Shown here: piece after piece, positions 23,401 to 37,475 of the stretch
Layout: each line of letters begins with the position of its first letter
How positions within the stretch are numbered: the first letter of the stretch is position 1
Source of the DNA: Manihot esculenta
Lineage: Eukaryota > Streptophyta > Magnoliopsida > Malpighiales > Euphorbiaceae
Assembly: GCF_001659605.2 (NCBI RefSeq)
Contig: NC_035164.2
Coordinates: 3,985,870-4,049,869, forward strand
Direction: 5' to 3'
DNA: 64,000 bases
Notes under the pieces: model-generated
What the model saw: the letters and a program-made list of their open reading frames with translations, nothing else
Database searches by the model: none
Told to the model about the DNA's origin: nothing
Position numbers and translations under genes: made by a program

Positions 23401-25718
23401 CTAATAGAAATAATTACAAATTACGATATAATGTAATATATTTATATTTAAAGTTATTAAATTAAGTTGTATTGAAAGATAAAATAGCATTGATATGTAT
23501 ACTCATCCTGCATAAAGATGTATTTACTTTCCTTTTTAATTTATTTTAATTTATAGGCTATTTTATTTGCTGAGATAATTTATTTATATAAATTTCTACA
23601 AATTCCTATTTGATATGCATGGAATATATAAAAATAATTTAATAATAATTAATATAAAAAAATATTTAAAAAGATAATATAAAATTTATTGATCTATCTG
23701 TATAACAAAATAATTATATAGCACTGGAGAGAAAGGTTCAACTCCTCTAATCTCTTATCTCCTTATATATATAAAAAATAAATTATAATATATAAACATA
23801 TAGTGTAATTATATAAAATTATATAATTTTCTTAAAATTATAAAATAATATATATTTAATTTTTAAGTTTGATATTCCTTTCCTTTATAACTTTAACTTT
23901 TAGCCTGATACTATGAAATAATTCGTTTGTTTGAAATCTATTTAAATATAATAGAATTCAATTAAAATTTTTTATATTGAATAAATTAATAATAAAATTT
24001 TAAATTGATTTAATTTATTCATCATTCTTATTATTTTTAAATTAAATATAAATATTTATCCATATAAATAACAATTATTTTTGTCACATTCATTAAAAAA
24101 ATATTGTTAATATTTCTGTAACATTTAAAATCTGAATTTTACATATTTTTTACTATTAAAAATATAAAAATTATTTTTTTAAATTAAAAAGTAATTATAA
24201 TAAATTTTTAATATTAATTATAAATGTATTAAGTATTAATAGTGACTATTAAATTAAAATAATTTTTGTAAAGAGCAATTATTAATTAAATATTAGAAAT
24301 AAATTTAAAATTAAAACAAATAAAAAAATAATGGATAAAAGAAAAAACCAAATAAAAAATTTTCAAAGGCTAATTAAGTAATTTTGATGTAAATAATCTT
24401 ATGTGAAATAATTTCTTGCAAAATTCTAACAATTTTAACAAGATTTATTTTTAATTCAAAATCAACTCGCACAAGGGTTCTTAGAGTTTGTGGATCAGTT
24501 ATCCTCTGATTGGGCTCTTTGTGATTGCATGTGATATGTTATATGATATTTTTGTTGCTTGGAGCCAGCAGTCATCCGAAATATATTTATCCATTGAAAC
24601 TTAAAGTTTACTTTAAAGTTTAGTCTTTCGAGTTGGCAGCGCTAGGATTTATTGTTAATGGACTTGGGCTCTGTATTATCTGGAATTAGCATCTTTTGCA
24701 TATTGATTTATGGTTTATTTGACATTTATATTCAATTTTTTTTAAAACAATATTTTCGTAAAATTATTATTTAGAAAATATTAAAAAATAATTTAAAATT
24801 ATTCTAATATAATTTAAAATTATTTTAATATAATTTAATCATAAAAATACCAAAATAATAAAATAGTTTTTCCCAAATTATATTTTCAACAACATTTAAA
24901 ATAGTGCATTACAAAAAAAAAAGAACATTTTGATCTCAAATTTAATGCCAAATACCCTTTAGCAAGCTTATAATTTGGCCCTCTGCCTCCCATATAATGA
25001 ATGGGCTTCATGCTATTTAATCAAATATCTTTATTTTTATAAAAAAATAATAAAAAAACAAAAATAATAAAATAAAGTTAATTTTTTTGCTAAAGGCAGG
25101 GGAATAGAGGATTATTAAACAAAAATAATAATTTAACTAAAATTAAATTTAATGAATATATAATTATAGTTTATTTTTTTTAATTAGACTAATAAAAAAA
25201 ATAATTTTCTAATTTCTTTTTAAACGAGGGTGGCAGTATATAAAAATAAACTCATATTTAAGTTCCTACTCGGCCTCTACCCACTCTCTTTTTAAGTCCA
25301 TCAATATGACCGTTGTATAGCAGAAGAGTAAATTAGCGTTTTGGCATTCAATTTAGGGTCTATTTAGTATTACTTTTAGATTTGTTGTTGAAAAAAAAAG
25401 CTTTTTAAAAAATACTATTTAGAAAATATTAAAAAATAATTTAAGATTATTTTTGATATAAATTAATACTTTTCTTATTTCATAATTTTTATTTATCTTT
25501 TATTTTTAATTATCTCAAAATTATTATTTATTTTTTTAAACTATAATAACACGAGAATTAACTATTATAACTCTATTTTATTTTTAAAAAAATCTCTGAA
25601 AATATCTATTAACATTTAATAAAATTTAATATAGGTAAAATATTATAATTAAAAAGTTAATAAAAAATTATATCTTTCACTATGATATATATGAAAAATA
25701 AAAGGAATAAAAATTAGA
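23401..25718. other. AT-rich gene-free DNA
   Basis: Low-complexity A/T sequence. A slightly richer island at 24450-24720 and another at 24950-25330 show no protein similarity that I recognise. No RNA gene is seen. Confidence 0.5.
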
Positions 25719-25723
25719 TAGAT

Positions 25724-25912
25724 TGTAGAAGAATAATATTTTGTTGTTGTATTTCACGATAGATATTACAATATATTTATACATGAGAGGCGGTATCTAA
25801 ATAAAAAAGAAAATCAAACCTATAATTGTACAATTTCTAAGGTTAAGCAACTGATCTATCTATTAATATTTACTTCATATATTAACGTATTTACTTTTTA
25901 TAGCCTATAACA
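25724..25912 (-). repeat. 3' LTR of the small copia-type element
   Basis: 189 bp; on the minus strand it begins TGTTATAGG. It aligns with 27328-27513 along its length with scattered differences. Confidence 0.9.
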
Positions 25913-26099
25913 CTCCCTCTCAAGTTGGAGTATAAATGTTAATCATACCCAACTTGTTATATATATAATCAATTTCAGCCATAAGGACAACCAACCCAAA
26001 ACAATCAAAATAAATAAAAGATCAGAAGAATAGAATCCATGAACAGTACTTGTGATCAGTAACCGGTGAACAGTACCCGATGAACTGTGCCCGATGAAC

Positions 26100-26535
26100 A
26101 GTGCTCCCGATGTCTCTAAATGTTACCCTTTATGGGTAACCCGATAAACAGAGTCCTAAATCTCCAAATGTTACCCTTTATGAGTAACCCAAAATGAACA
26201 TAGTCCTAAATCTTCAAATATTATCTTTTATGGGTAATCCAAATAAACAGAGCCTTAGGTCTCCAATTGTTACCTTTATGATAACTCCCAAATAAACAGA
26301 ATACTAAGTCTCCAAATGTTACCTTTATGGGTAACCCAAAATGAACAGAGTCTTAAATCTCCAAATGTTACCCTTTACGGGTAATCCAAATGAACAGACC
26401 TTTAAGTCTCCAAAAGTTACCTTTATGGGTAACCCAAAATGAAAAGAACTCTGAATCTTCAAATGTTACCCTTTATGGGTAACCCAAATAAACAGAGTCC
26501 TAAATGTTACCTTTTATGGATAATCCAAATGAACA
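26100..26535. repeat. ~49-bp minisatellite inside the small copia-type element
   Basis: About nine units containing CTCCAAATGTTACCCTTTAT, GGGTAACCCAAAT and AACAGAGTCCTAA. The TTACC anchor falls near 26123, 26171, 26221, 26270 and 26319 and continues to about 26510. Units differ by single bases and small gaps. It lies between the integrase fragment and the 3' LTR. Confidence 0.88.
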
Positions 26536-26551
26536 AAGTTCTGATACCATG

Positions 26552-27031
26552 TTAAATCATATAAGTATGGAATGATTTAGACGTATATTCTTTTTTCACA
26601 GAAACATTAAATTGAGTTTTGATTTCAGCACAAAAGGTAGAAAAATGATAAAACACTTCTGAACGATGCTTCATAAAATAAATCCAAGTCATTCTAGAGT
26701 AATTATCCACAAAAGTGATAAAATATCTGAATCCAGTCTTAGATCTAACTAGACATAGGCCCCAAACATCTGAATGAACTAATTCAAAAGTAGACTCACA
26801 TCGTCTATTGACTCTAGGACTTAAAAGAGATTCGATGATATTTTGCAAAATGACATGACTCGCATTCCGGTAAAGATACCTCATGAAATTGATGCATAAC
26901 TTCTTCAAAACCAGTAAAGAAGGGTGTCCTAATCGACAATGTGCTTCAAATGGAGACACGTGGAGCAGGCAACAGACTGAGGCACCCATGCATAAAAAAT
27001 GTGGAGACTCCAAATACGTGTCATTTACCAA
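26552..27031 (-). pseudogene. Copia pre-integrase/integrase fragment
   Basis: A 159-residue open frame on the minus strand shows the GAG-pre-integrase motif HCRLGHPSLLVLKKL, then the integrase start FELVHSDVWG (first catalytic Asp), FRYFITFVDNYSRMTW (second-strand region) and AEIKTQFNVSV. The sequence then breaks off before the second Asp and the Glu of the DDE triad, and the zinc-binding cysteines are lost. No gag, protease or RT is present. It is a relic carried by the small element. Confidence 0.85.
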
Positions 27032-27311
27032 TAATCTGCTTCGTCACACGATCTTTCAAATGAATTAAAGGAAGATAATCTAACACCTAAATGGCAAACG
27101 AACCACAGATCTGATAAGCGGGTTGCAAGACAACTAAACGCCTCCACCCAACACCCAAACGGCAAACGAACCACAGATCTGACAAGCGGGTTGTAAGGCA
27201 GTTTCGATGTCCTCTCTAGATGGACGATGAGAGACAAATATTATCCTAAATGGGTAACACAAAAGAACAGGAGCCCTAAGTTTCTAAAAAAAATTTAAAT
27301 CTCTATGGTAA

Positions 27312-27324
27312 GACTCTGATACCA
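27312..27324 (-). other. Primer-binding site of the small copia-type element
   Basis: The minus strand reads TGGTATCAGAGTC directly after the LTR with a short spacer. This is the standard plant retroelement site complementary to the 3' end of initiator tRNA-Met. Confidence 0.88.
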
Positions 27325-27327
27325 TGT

Positions 27328-27513
27328 TGAAAAATAATATTTTGTTGTTGTATTTCACGATAGAGATTACAATCTATTTATACATGAGAGATGGTATTTA
27401 AATAGGAAGGAAAATTAAATCTATAATTATACAATCCCTGAAATTAAGCAATTGAACTATCTATCAATATTTATTTCCTATATTAACATATTCACTTCCT
27501 ATAACCTATAACA
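27328..27513 (-). repeat. 5' LTR of the small copia-type element
   Basis: 186 bp; on the minus strand it begins TGTTATAGG and ends TTTTTCA. It is followed at its outer edge by the duplication TAGAT. Confidence 0.9.
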
Positions 27514-27518
27514 TAGAT

Positions 27519-30500
27519 AAAAAATTTTAAACATTTATCAAATTTCATATTTATATTCTAATCTTAAAACTTTGAATAATAAAATTAATTTTCTTACATT
27601 TTTATATATTTTAACCATCCACCTTAATCAATTTTGATAAAAAATTTATTAAAAAATCTATTAAATAAAAAATTTAATATTTATGTTAATTTATATTTAT
27701 ATCTAAAATTTTAAATTTTATATAATATAAACTTTTCTTAATTTATCACAATTACAATTAAAATGATTAAATTGAATCTGAAAAAATTAATGATAAATTA
27801 TAATATAGTTCTTAAAGTTTTATATTAATAAATATATAGTCTTTTAATTTAAATTTTTTATTAAAAATAAATTTATTTTATATCATATATAATATTAAAT
27901 AAACATTTATTACAAATAAATTTTCACTACATAAATATCACATATAAATATTATATATTAAAGTATTTCATTAAAAATTTATATCCACTTTTATAAATTA
28001 TATACATATTTTTAGTATATGAAAATTTATTTTTTATATTAATAATATTAAATATACATATTTTACTCTACAAAATCATTCTTTTATAATTTTTATTATT
28101 ATAAAAATTTAAATATATTAACTATGTTTTTTATAAATTATTTAAAATATTTAATAGTTTTATTTTGCTCACCTATATAACAATTATATTTATAATGTAT
28201 ATTAATTTATTGATTGATTCAATAAAAAAATTTATTTTATATTAATAATATTAAATAAAATAAATAATATATTTTTTATATTATAATTTTTTTATATTTT
28301 AAATTTTTTTAAACTACAATTTTGTATATAAAAATGATAATGAAAAAGTAAAAAATGGGATTAACAAAAACGTACATTGTTGAAATAAAAACTATGTATT
28401 TTAAAGACTACTTAATTATTCAAATAAAACTTTAAAAATTATATTATAATTTTTTAATAATCTTTTATATTCAATTTATTTCTCTTAGTTATATTTAAGA
28501 TAAAATAAAAAATATTTAGTATTTTATTACTAAAAATTTAAAATTTAAAATATAAATATAAATTAATATAAATATTTTAATTTTTTATATAATAGGCTTT
28601 TTAAATAATAATTTTATGTGATATGATAGGTAAATTAAAATTTTTTTATTTAAAATTAATTAGAGAAGAAAATTAAAATTGAGATAAATATGGAATATTT
28701 ATTTTTATTATTTAAAATTTTAAAATTAAAATATAAATATAAAAAATTATAAATTTTTAAATTTTTTTATTTAATAAACCTAAAAATCCTGAGACGAGAA
28801 ATACACCAAACTAACAAAATAAGTTTTCACAAACTTTTCCGACGTTTAAATTTGCCAAACACGAAACCTGACACGAAAAAGTGATGACCCATGCCTCAGC
28901 TAATGATGTGGACACCTAAGTCCTTTCCCCTTCAATCATGTCTATGCCCAAGAAGCTATCTCACTATGTGGCCCTCAGCTGATACTGCTGGGCCCCAAAT
29001 CCCTCCTGTCTGATCAAGAATCAATTTGTTATATGTGGAATATGGCAGAGACTACAGCCTACAAGCATGGCACCTCTGAACTCGATAAATATATAATTAT
29101 TGTATAATAATTATTTATTTATTTTGAGTAGTACTATAGGGCTCAATTTGAGCCGTCTCAAATATATTTATTATATCCTTATTAATGAAAAGAAATATTA
29201 TATTATTAAAATATTTTTATAAAAAAATTAATAATATAAAGCTTCATTCATTTATAAAAAAATATTTGTTAATTTTTTTATAATTTTTTATTACTTAATT
29301 TTAATTTAATTTTTTTAAAAAAATTATATATAAAAATCTTGATAAGAATTTTATCTTGAAAAATAATTTTTTATTTTTTTAAAAAATATCATTTTCTTTA
29401 AAATAAATTACTTTTTTTATCAGACAAATATTTTTATTGATTAAATTTTTTAAATGTTTCAAATATTAGATAATTCAAAAGATATTTTTTTGAAAAATAT
29501 TTTTTAATTGAGCCTAAGCTTAAATTAAGGTAAAGGAGAAAGAAAATTTAAAAAAATATATATTTTCCACTCATCACTTGTTTGGATAAAAGGAAAATAA
29601 GAAAGAGATAAAAATAAGTTGAAAAAGTAAATTATGGGATTCACAGACAATTGAATAGAAAATAATTGAAATTACATTTTTATTTTTACAATAATTTATT
29701 TTAATTATCAAAATAAAGGGTAAAATACATATTTTACTATTTAAAAAAATAACTTTTCCTTTTATTTTTTTTATTATCTAAAAAAAAACTTTTTATATAT
29801 TTTTTAATTTTTTCTCCTTATTTTTCTCTCATTATTTTCCTTCCCTAAAAAACTTCCCAAACATAGTATAAGAGTTAAATTAAAAATTATCGGAAATATG
29901 GCTTAAATTATTAAAAGATAGAATATTTATAAGGAGAGAGATGAAGTGTACTCCTCTCGCAAGTTATGTTTTTTTTTTTTTTTTAATTTTTTTTTTATCA
30001 ATCTCGCAAAGTTATCTTAATTTAAATTTTAAATATTTTTAAATATAATAATAATAATAATATAAATCATATTATCTTCTAGAATAACGTTTTAATATAA
30101 AAATAATATCTTTAGGATAAGTTTTTTTTTTTTTTTGTAAAAATACGGAATTAACATGTATTAAATTTAATATATTTATTAATTAAAATTTCTAGAACCA
30201 AACATTTAATTTAATTTAATATTATATCTCTTATAAACTTTATTACATATATATTTCTCAATTAAAATGTGTGTAAGAAATATTATTAGTATAAATCTTA
30301 ATTTCAAGCCCCTAAAAAAAGAATTGTTAATTATTTTAAGTATCTCTTTACATCTGTCTTTTTGTGATTTAATCTAAACTTTCAATTTTGATATATTAAT
30401 TTAATTCATTAATCTAAATTAGATAGTAGGCTTTTCATATTTTAACTTGAATTTTAATAATTGATTTTATTATTTTAAATATTTTAAATGTAAAAAATTA

Positions 30501-33500
30501 TTATTTTTATAATATAAGTGGAGTCTAAATTAATTAAAAATCTTAACTTAAATTATTTTATTTAACTAAAAATATTGGAAAATTTAATATTTGATACTGT
30601 TTAAATATTACAGGTGTAAATTTCTATTTTTTTAAGCTTAATGGACTTCAACTCAAATTTTCAGATTAATCTAAATAAAAAAAAGTAAAAATGAACTAAA
30701 CTGACATGAATGAGTATTAAATCATTTTTAATTTTATTCTAATCTTGTTTTATCACCTCAAGGAGAAGGATAAAAAACAAAATTAAATGAATAAAAGTCA
30801 GTTTATCCAGATTATTAAGAGATAGTTTCAATTCAAATTTAAGTTTCGAAACAATTAATACTTGATCAAGCTGAAATAAGCTGAGTAATAGGTTAATTTG
30901 CAAAAAAAAAAAAAAAAAAATTGGCTTAAATTAATAAATGTATAAAATATGTAAATATAATAATTATTTTGAGTTTAGAACAGATATATAAAAATGCATA
31001 TCTTAATTTATTTACATATAAATTTTTATATTATAAAATTATAGAATTAATTATCAAATCTCATAAAAATTTAGTTAACATCGATTAATTAATAAGAGAT
31101 TCCACGTTGATCTCTATCAACGAGAATTTACTGGATTATATTTGCTAATAATAATTTTTGTAAAATCTCAACCTATTCAGAATAGAGCGAGTTTTGATGA
31201 TGTATCGGTAGCTTTCTTTTCTATAGATGAGACATTTAAAACAGTGCGTTAGCTTATTAAACTCTTACTACGTGATTTTATCGCGTATTATTATATTGTA
31301 TCAGTATTCAATTCTCTAATTTTTTTAAAAATTTATTAATTCATCCTTGAAATCAATCAATTAATTTTTTTTTATATTTTATAAAATTACTCTTTAATTT
31401 TTTATTAAAAAATAGTTAATTAATTTATTTTAATTTTTTTAAATTAAATAAATAATGTAAATATTTAAAAATATATAAATTAAATAATACATAAAATTAA
31501 AATTATATATATTAAATAGTATAAATAAGGTAATTAATAATTTTTAAAAAAATATTAAAAAATTAAAATTTATAAAATATAAGAATATTTTAATTAAGTA
31601 ATTTTAAAATAAAATGAAATAAATAAATTTTTAAAAAATAAAAAATTTAATAGTAATTTACCCTTCAATTTTATTTGGAATAAGTTAACCATTTTTTTTC
31701 TTACAATAGTTAGCTATGAAGTCCTGTGAAATTTAAAAAATAACAAAAATTTCCGATAATATTACTATTAAGTTATATAAGTGAAACTAAAGTTGAGAGA
31801 CCGCTGGTAAAAATTATATTAGTATATTACTTATTTAATAAATTATTTAATTATTAATCTAATATATTTTATATATAAATTATTTAAATAACCTATTAAG
31901 TTATAACATATAATCTTCTTAAAAAAATAATTTTATTAGCAAAATAAAATTAGAAAAATTGACATAAATTTCACATTAATTATAAAAAAATAGGACAAAA
32001 ATAATTAAATAAATGAAGCTAAACAAATTGTAATAAATTTTATCTTAAAAATTGTAAATAAATTGATTTTTATTAAAAAAAGTAAATTATATGATATGTT
32101 TGTGACGAGAATTATTAAAAAAGAGAAGATTTTAACGGAGAAATTTGATGTTTAAGGTGATGAAAAGTAAATATTTTATCCATTTTATAAATTTTATTTA
32201 TTTTTTATTTTTTAATTATCTGAAAAATTTCTTAAAATATTTTTTAATATTTAATAAAATTTAATATTTTAGTGTATTTAAAAATAATAAACAAAATTAT
32301 CTTTTTTCAATATGTAAGAAAAAATGGATTAAAAAAATTAAAAATATTAAACATCTTTTTAAGATAGCGAGACACTATGATCAAATTGATTTTTGGAACT
32401 CATTTCTTTTTGGATTTCGCATAGGTTGGTGTACCAGTAGACGGGGGCTGATGCACGTGGGATGAAGGGGCCATGTCTCCCTGAAATTGTCTGAATTGAT
32501 GTAGAGATATTTAAGTAATTTTTCATTAATTTTAAATAAATAAAAATAAAAATATTATTAAATTTCTAATTTTTTTAAAATTTATTATTTTATCTTTATT
32601 TAAAAATTATATAATTAAAACGTATTGATATTTTATAAAATTAAAAATTTTTAATTCTTTTTTTTATAAATCTATTAATATATTTTAAATATTTATATTA
32701 TTTACTCATATAATTTTAAATAGATGTATTATTTAGTATTTATAAATTTAAATATTCATACTATTTATTTTTTCTGATCAAAATTAAAATAAATTGAATG
32801 ACAGTTTTTTATAGATAGAATTAAATAATTTGATTTATAAGATATAATAAACTAATAAATTTAATATAGAGATAAATTAAGAAATTTTTAAAAAATTTAA
32901 AAATTTAATAATAATTTCCTCATAAATGAAATTACAATTCTAAAAAATATTTTACAGCAATCACTCTCCTTCTTTATTTTTTTAATAAAAAATTATTTTT
33001 AATTTTTAAGACTTCAATTTTAAATATTCTATTATTTTTTTAAATATTAAAAAAATTGTTCATTCATTATTTAATTTATTTTTTTATAATTAATTTTTAT
33101 TATTAAAAGTGATAGTTATTTTTATTTATTTTTTGTTTGCAATTGAAATTATATATGAGATTACTTGAATTTATAAAAATAAATTTTACAATTTAAAAAA
33201 ATAATTTTAGTTATGGTTAGATTATTGAATAAATTTCATAAATTAAAAAATAATTTAAAAAAATTAATAGGCTATGAATTAGAATTAATTTTTTTAAAAT
33301 ATTAAATATAAATAAATTAAATAATATTTCTACAGATAATAGGTTAAATCATTTAAATTGTAAAAGAAAAATTTTAAAGTTGATTAACTTAAGTTTTTTC
33401 TAATCACTTTTAATCACAATTTGAGAATTTTATGTTTAATATTTATATAAAAAATTTAAAATAATTAAAATTAAAAATTTTATTAAAAAATAAAATTGAC

Positions 33501-33795
33501 TCTCTGATTTCAATTTCTGAATCAGTCACCTTCAATAGATTACATGAGATCACAATATATTTGCAATGTTATTGTTTAGTCCAAAGTGGGATAATAAATG
33601 CCATTTTTTTTTTCCAAGTGGGGTAATAAAAAATTAAAAATATAGGGGCAAATAATTAAGAACGGGTGGGCGGACACAATCAGGGTTATATCACAAACTA
33701 TCATGTTGGAGAAAAGAATAAAAGACAAACAATCATAAACGAGGATGCTGGGATTTAAAAACAATTTAAAATTATTAAAAAAAATTCACTTTTAT

Positions 33796-33848
<53 letters not shown>

Positions 33849-33999
33849 TAGTTTAATAAAAAACTTATTTAAGCCTAAATTCCACCATTTCGATTTAAGA
33901 AAAGAATTTTAATAAGTTTTTGCATTTAGTTCGCGTATAGATAAATTGACCTCACAATTGAAATACCGATTCCTTTCACACCTACATATATTGAAAAAT
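27519..33999. other. 6.5-kb AT-rich gene desert
   Basis: Almost pure low-complexity A/T sequence with no believable coding frame. Islands of more normal composition at 28800-29100, 31080-31290 and 32380-32500 show no recognised protein or RNA. Bases 29530-29875 have imperfect inverted arms (AAGGAGAAA near the left, its complement near the right), possibly a hairpin element. No tRNA-like cloverleaf was noticed. Confidence 0.5.
33801..33848. repeat. AAT/ATA trinucleotide microsatellite
   Basis: About 16 perfect repeats of a TAA-type trinucleotide, a likely length-polymorphic marker. Confidence 0.95.
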
Positions 34000-34004
34000 G
34001 TCAT

Positions 34005-35496
34005 TGTAATACCCGGCTGGAGTCCGGCATCGGAATTCTACTTTCCGGTGGAGTCCGGGATGTCGGAAGTCTCTAGAAGGGTAGGCTTGATGTTTTCCCA
34101 CAGTGTTATGATGTGTTTTAAGGTTTTTAGTTGAATGGCTTTGAGTTGGTTTGAGGTTGGAAGAGAAAAGGCTATGGAGACTTTTGCCAAGTTCGGCCGC
34201 CAAAGGTAAGTTCAGCCGCCGAAAGTGCCCAATGTTCGGCTTCCGAAGCTCAGATTCGGCCTCCGAAGGTTGCATGGTTTTGCATGCGATTCGGCAGCCG
34301 AAGCTGAGTTGGCTAGCCAACAATTGAGCATTCCTTAGTCAGCATTTTGGACAGGTGTTGGCTCCAAACCCTGTCCAGAAACTTGGCCACGTCTCCTATG
34401 TTGTCCAGCTCCTGTAAAAGTGTGTTGTTTTGTTGGTTTTCACAAGGTGGTGAAGGGTTGAAGCAAAAAGCTTAGGTTTGAGAGTTTATGAGTTTGAAGA
34501 GAGGGTGAGCTATTTTCTGTGTTCAGATCGTTCATCTTCGTGTTTACAGGAGGTAAGTGAAGATCTTGAACATGTTTTACTGTTTTACAGAAGTGTTCTG
34601 AAGGTTTGGGTAGAGATGCATGCTTAGGTGACAAAGGGTGTTTGTTTTTATGGTTTAGCTAGCTTGTAAGCATGATTATGTGTTCTGTTTGATGTGTTTG
34701 TTGGGGTTGTTAGGTAGTTTTGGACCCCTTTGTACATATACATGAGTATATGTGTGTTGAGGAGTTGAAAGTTTGCATGTTTTGAGAGATTGAAGGGATG
34801 GAGGAGCTTGGTTGCCGTCGGGGCTGAGTTCTGGATGAACTCAGGTTCGGCAGCCGAAGGGTCATTCGGCCGCCGAACCTCTTGCATGGTGGCTTAGGCT
34901 GCCACAGCTTACCCCCGCGAGTTTTGCATGTTCGGCTCTGTTTGGGGGATTCGGCCGCCGAAGGTGCCGCCGAAGGTTAGAGACTTTCATCTCTGGAGTG
35001 CCTTTTGGCCCCCGAAACTTGCCCCCGAAAGGGTTCGGCCGTCGAAGCTTGAGATTCGGCCGCCGAAGGTGCTTGAGTTTCGTCTCTGGAGAGGACTTTC
35101 GGCCGCCGAACCTGCCGCCGAAAGTGTTCTGTCCAGCTTTCTTTTGCATGCTTTGCATGGTTAGTTGAGTGAGTTTAAGGGGATGTTTGGGGAGTTTAAT
35201 TGCGTTATTCATACGCTTGTTTGGTCCCTCATTTGCGTTCATCTGTATAGGTACAGACCAGAGGAACCAGAGAGAGCAGCAGTGAGTACTGCTCTAGAGT
35301 TTCAGAGCCTGCAGAGTCAGTGCATGCACAGGTTAAGCCTTGGGTCAGAAAAGAGTTTTTATTTTCACAGAAAATGTATGATCATGTATGGGATTTACAG
35401 GTACACAGAGAATATAGCAGGCTTGCTACGGGTTCTGGCGGCCTTAAGCCGACCTGAGCCCTAGCGCCGGTGACGGTCCATTTTGGGGTCGTTACA
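34005..35496 (+). mobile_element. Shortened solo LTR of the TTCGGCCGCCGAA family
   Basis: It begins TGTAATACCCGGCTGG, ends GTCGTTACA, and is flanked by GTCAT at 34000-34004 and 35497-35501. At 1492 bp it is about 0.8 kb shorter than its relatives. The sequence jumps from the middle-exon region (after acceptor AG at 35249-35250) directly to the U5 end, so the hairpin array and second acceptor are missing. Donor GT at 34553 is kept. No clear TATA box is seen where the others have one. Confidence 0.92.
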
Positions 35497-35501
35497 GTCA
35501 T

Positions 35502-37150
35502 TGTAGTGTGTAAAGTATAATTAATTTCTTAATTTTATTAAAAAGTATTTATATTTTAATATATTTTTTAAAATTAAAAATTTAATTAATCAGTTTTTAT
35601 ATATCACAAAATTCAAATAATAATTTTTTTAATAAAAATTAAACTATAGCATTATGTTTATTTAAGATAGAGAGGAGAATCAAATACTAGCCACTAAAGA
35701 ATTCTTGTGTCTTGCCAATTATGATGATAGACATTGATGTTCTGAAATTTAGAAAAAAGATTTTACAGTGATTGTATAAATTTAGATAGAGAGTAAGACG
35801 TTCCTCTCCTTTTATTTCTTTTCCTCTTGTCTGCTAGTAATGTCTAACAATCTTTCTATTACAGTGCCACCTATCTCTGTCACTCAGATCCATATATATG
35901 GATATATCAGAGCTCCTCTCCACGCCGAACGATTATTTAATTCCCCTCGGCTCGCATGTAGACAGGACTGCGAAATGACTGGGTCAACTATTCTCCCTCA
36001 CGTCACATCACCGAGGTGAACTACTTCCCAATGAACCTGGACTCGCAGTGGACCCGGCCTACCCCGCGTGTTCAGATTGGAGCTTGAGATGTTGGGTCGG
36101 TCAGCTTAAGAGAGACTTCATAGATTTTGGGCCAGCGCTTTTCTCTTGAGTCTGGTCTGGTCCAGGATACAGAAAATCCGACGATCATCACCTATTAAAA
36201 TATTAATCTTAATGTAAACATATTTATTATATCTATATAATACAATATAATTTCATTTAATCCATTTAAATAAATGAGTTATTAACATGATAAAATATAT
36301 TTACTTTACTTAAATAAATGAATTATTACAAAAATCAGATATAACATGTCTATTATATTATTTAAAATTTAATTATGAATTAAACAAGTCATAATGAATT
36401 TAAATTGATAAAAATGAAATAGAATAACTTAGTAATCCAATTAAATAAATAAGCCATTTTATTATAAGACTAAGCTTAGTTTGGCTATTGGTGCACTGGT
36501 CTCAAATTCTCATCTTTGTAGATATATTGTAAGCTTGCAATATTAAGCTTTCACACAATAATGCATCTTTGTTATTGATGACCGCTAGGCCACTGACACC
36601 CGGGTTGCAGTCGAGCCCTTACAGGAGAGCCAAGGCTAAAACCCATCAGAGCCCACTATGCCAGTTAGCCCATTAGCACGCAACCTAGCTCACAATCGAG
36701 CAGGTCGAGCTAACCGGGGTCCGAGCTCATCCAAGAGAGATTCAGCTTATTTGACGTGATGGGGGAAGTAGGGGAACAGACCCAGCTATGCTGTGACCCT
36801 ATCAGCACGAGCGCCGGAAGGAAATTAAATGGCCTCTTGACGATAGTGAAAAGATAGGTACACTCGTACGTACGACTCTGTTTGATAGTGACAGGTGTCC
36901 CTATAGCAAGGTGGCGGTTATGCATCACTAGAGGACAAGGGAAAAAAAGAATAAAAGAAGGAAGCGTGAACCATTCCAGCCAAACTTACTCACTCATCCC
37001 AAAACCCTACCCCTTTCTGCTCATATCATCAGTTATCCATCATGTTTTACAATTTTTACATATGCCTACAAGAATATTGATTACAGGAAAGCGTATCTTT
37101 TGATACTTGAAAACTACTCAAAATCATTGCTTGTGATTTGAAAATCTCTC
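35502..37150. other. Mixed-composition, probably repeat-derived DNA
   Basis: AT-rich stretches alternate with GC-richer blocks at 35870-36180 and 36590-37040. The blocks read like LTR or leader sequence, but no ends, duplications or proteins were established. A CCATATATATGG palindrome lies near 35890. Confidence 0.4.
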
Positions 37151-37169
37151 AATAATCACATTAATGCTT

Positions 37170-37470
37170 ATGGTGATGTCAACTAGGCTAGTAATCCATA
37201 TAATAGGAAATCTACAACGGGTTACACTATTTATATGGGCAATAATATTGTATTTGGAGTATAAAGAACAAACTAATGGTTACTAAATCTACTATTAAAG
37301 CCAAATTCCATGCAGTTGATATTACCGCAGCTAAGCTCATATGATTGCAGTAAATTCTCAATGAGATAGGCTATCCTACTCCCACATATTTATCTATCAA
37401 CTCTATCTTTCACTCTTGCACTAAGCATGTCAAAGTGGACTATCACTTTATATATAAGAAAGTACAAAAA
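37170..37470 (+). pseudogene. Copia RNase H remnant
   Basis: Translation in shifting frames gives ASNPYNRKSTTGYTIYMGNN and later a CSKFS-like and VDYHF-like sequence, the order seen in copia RNase H. Stops and frameshifts are frequent. It abuts the reverse Tat gag remnant at 37476. Confidence 0.7.
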
Positions 37471-37475
37471 AAGAA

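Larger units (their letters stand above)
25724..27513 (-). mobile_element. Complete small non-autonomous copia-type element (1790 bp)
   Basis: Two direct repeats, 25724-25912 and 27328-27513, are its LTRs, and the 5-bp direct repeat TAGAT flanks the whole at 25719-25723 and 27514-27518. Read on the minus strand, the primer-binding site TGGTATCAGAGTC (initiator-tRNA-Met type, 27312-27324) follows the right-hand LTR. A purine-rich CTTGAGAGGGAGTG precedes the left-hand LTR, as expected for copia. The internal 1.4 kb has only a pre-integrase/integrase fragment and a tandem repeat, so it cannot move by itself. An autonomous relative would have to supply the proteins. Confidence 0.93.

Noticed and set aside
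27519..33999. Hidden small RNA or tRNA genes in the AT-rich desert
   Set aside because: No A/B box pair, cloverleaf or snoRNA box pattern was noticed by eye; a dedicated scan would be needed to exclude them.
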